Part shown: one piece after another, positions 6,334 through 8,814 of the stretch
How the letters are laid out: every line of letters begins with the position of its first letter
Numbering within the stretch: the stretch's first letter is position 1
Source of the DNA: a bacterium
Lineage (GTDB): Bacteria > Latescibacterota > UBA2968
Length of the DNA stretch: 8,814 nucleotides
Assembly: GCA_027296045.1 (NCBI GenBank)
Contig: JAPUJS010000119.1
Coordinates: 1-8,814, forward strand
Direction: 5' to 3'
Program-made: the position numbers and the translations under genes
Notes under the pieces: model-generated
The model's input: only the letters and a program-made list of their open reading frames with translations
Told to the model about the DNA's origin: nothing
Databases searched by the model: none

Positions 6334-7134
6334 ATGAAGTTGGGTTTGTCGACATTGCTGTTTCGAGATCGACCGCTGAACGGCGATTTGCTGCGGAATT
6401 TACAGGAGGCAGGGATTGAGTCGATTGAACTGACAGATTACCATCCCGGGTTTTCTTTTGCAGATGTGGGATTTTTTGCGGACTTCGGGGCAACACTGAA
6501 GGCGCTAGAGCTCCATCTGAATTCCCTGCACATTCACCTGGAAAAATTCGATTCTGAATTCGACCTGGCGTCCCGGGTACATCAGGAGAAGACCCGGGCG
6601 GCCTATCGGGATGCCGTGGATGTGATGGTGGCGCTGGGGGGAGGGATTCTTGTGACACACGATATCCGGATTCCCGAGCCCGAGGATGAGGCCTATGGCG
6701 AGAAACGGGGTGCCTTTTTGGACAACCTCGGCACGGTGGCAAACTATGCCGAGCCCAGAGGCGTACGGTTTGCAATTGAGAACACATCGCGTGGGTATAC
6801 CCGCGAGCCGGGCCGACTGATCGGACTGATGGACGATTTAGGGGCGCCGAATGTGGGTGTGGTGATCGATACGGGGCACCGGAACCTGGTGGGGGATCCG
6901 GTTGAGGCCCTGCAGGCCCTGGCGCCCCATCTGATCACGCTGCACATTCACGATAACCACGGCGAACAGGACGAGCACCTCCTGCCGGGATTGGGCGACA
7001 TCGCCTGGAAGGAGGTGGTTCAGGCGCTTCGGGATGGGGGATACAACGGGGTGTTTATGTACGAGCTGAACCGGCCGGAGGACCTGGGCGAGGTGTGTGA
7101 AAATTTCAAGAGGCTGGGCGTGCGAAATACATAG
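6334..7134 (+). CDS. Sugar phosphate isomerase/epimerase-like TIM-barrel protein
   Basis: This 266-residue protein belongs to the xylose-isomerase-like/AP endonuclease 2 TIM-barrel group, which includes IolE, hydroxypyruvate isomerase and ketose 3-epimerases. Likely divalent-metal ligands are Glu149 (AIENT), Asp179 with His182 (VIDTGH), His204/Asp207/His209 (LHIHDNHG) and Glu244 (MYEL), and the typical LPGLGDIAW follows at 217-225. Length is normal for a single-domain member. AAGGGG (6321-6326) is 7 nt before the start. In this operon it would isomerise or epimerise a sugar before or after oxidation. Members vary widely in reaction (isomerase, epimerase, dehydratase), so the exact activity is open. 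It is the last gene of the plus-strand row. Confidence 0.9.
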   Translation: MKLGLSTLLFRDRPLNGDLLRNLQEAGIESIELTDYHPGFSFADVGFFADFGATLKALELHLNSLHIHLEKFDSEFDLASRVHQEKTRAAYRDAVDVMVALGGGILVTHDIRIPEPEDEAYGEKRGAFLDNLGTVANYAEPRGVRFAIENTSRGYTREPGRLIGLMDDLGAPNVGVVIDTGHRNLVGDPVEALQALAPHLITLHIHDNHGEQDEHLLPGLGDIAWKEVVQALRDGGYNGVFMYELNRPEDLGEVCENFKRLGVRNT

Positions 7135-7318
7135 GGATCACTGTTATCCAGATGTTGTGGCACAATGCGTTAGGAAGACCAACCCGCACTTCGGCCGGCG
7201 GCATTGCGCATAGCGTCCAGGTTTTTGCGCTCTGCGCTCTGCCATCTCTTATCTTTCCTGATCGGGGTTTTGCGCACAATTGATAAATGTGTTATAAGGT
7301 CCAACCTGGTTGCACAGC
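7135..7318 (+). other. Noncoding junction between convergent genes
   Basis: The 184 nt between the two converging stop codons hold no credible gene. GCGCTCT is repeated twice in tandem (7227-7240), and TTTTGCGC occurs both before that pair and again near 7267-7274. I searched by eye for an intrinsic terminator in both directions and found only short weak stems, such as CAATGC/GCATTG with a long loop, and no stem followed by a U-run. Termination of both transcripts may depend on Rho or on structure I cannot judge by eye. Confidence 0.6.

Positions 7319-8814
<1,496 letters not shown>

Overview
This window of a bacterial chromosome holds six plus-strand metabolic genes in a row, facing one minus-strand signalling gene that runs off the right edge. 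The genome looks moderately GC-rich, and the plus-strand genes are strongly purine (G)-rich on their coding strand. They start with ATG behind clear Shine-Dalgarno sites. Tandem acid-sugar dehydratases, a Gfo/Idh/MocA oxidoreductase and an IolE-like isomerase beside a hybrid histidine kinase suggest a heterotrophic bacterium with large sugar-catabolic capacity, of the kind seen in Poribacteria, Latescibacteria or Planctomycetes-like lineages. That placement is an impression from gene content; nothing in the window proves it.

Layout: 101-1432 is a class III PLP aminotransferase of the taurine/omega-amino acid:pyruvate type. 1522-2505 is an aldo/keto reductase. 2619-3758 is a D-galactonate-dehydratase-like enolase-superfamily enzyme. 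3830-5092 is a Gfo/Idh/MocA NAD(P)-dependent oxidoreductase. 5158-6297 is a second acid-sugar dehydratase. 6334-7134 is a xylose-isomerase-like TIM-barrel protein. 7135-7318 is a noncoding convergent junction. 7319-8814 (minus, 5' partial) is a hybrid sensor histidine kinase/response regulator. Gaps between the plus-strand genes are 36-113 nt, so they probably form one operon whose promoter lies left of the window.

A reasonable reading is a catabolic module for one or more unusual sugars or sugar acids. The Gfo/Idh and aldo/keto reductases would do redox steps, the TIM-barrel protein an isomerisation or epimerisation, and the two dehydratases would give 2-keto-3-deoxy acids. The aminotransferase would add or remove an amino group. 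No lactonase, 2-keto-3-deoxy-sugar-acid kinase, aldolase, transporter or DNA-binding regulator is present here, so the pathway is incomplete in this window and its substrate cannot be named.

The less ordinary signals lie between and inside the genes. There is a 15-bp-stem inverted repeat just before the Gfo/Idh ribosome binding site. Two very short open frames end on, or directly against, the next gene's start codon. A charged, low-complexity insert splits the kinase ATPase domain. I found no CRISPR array, tRNA, rRNA, insertion sequence or phage gene. The most promising lead is the paired-dehydratase operon, which is probably a new arrangement of known families and not an entirely new system.
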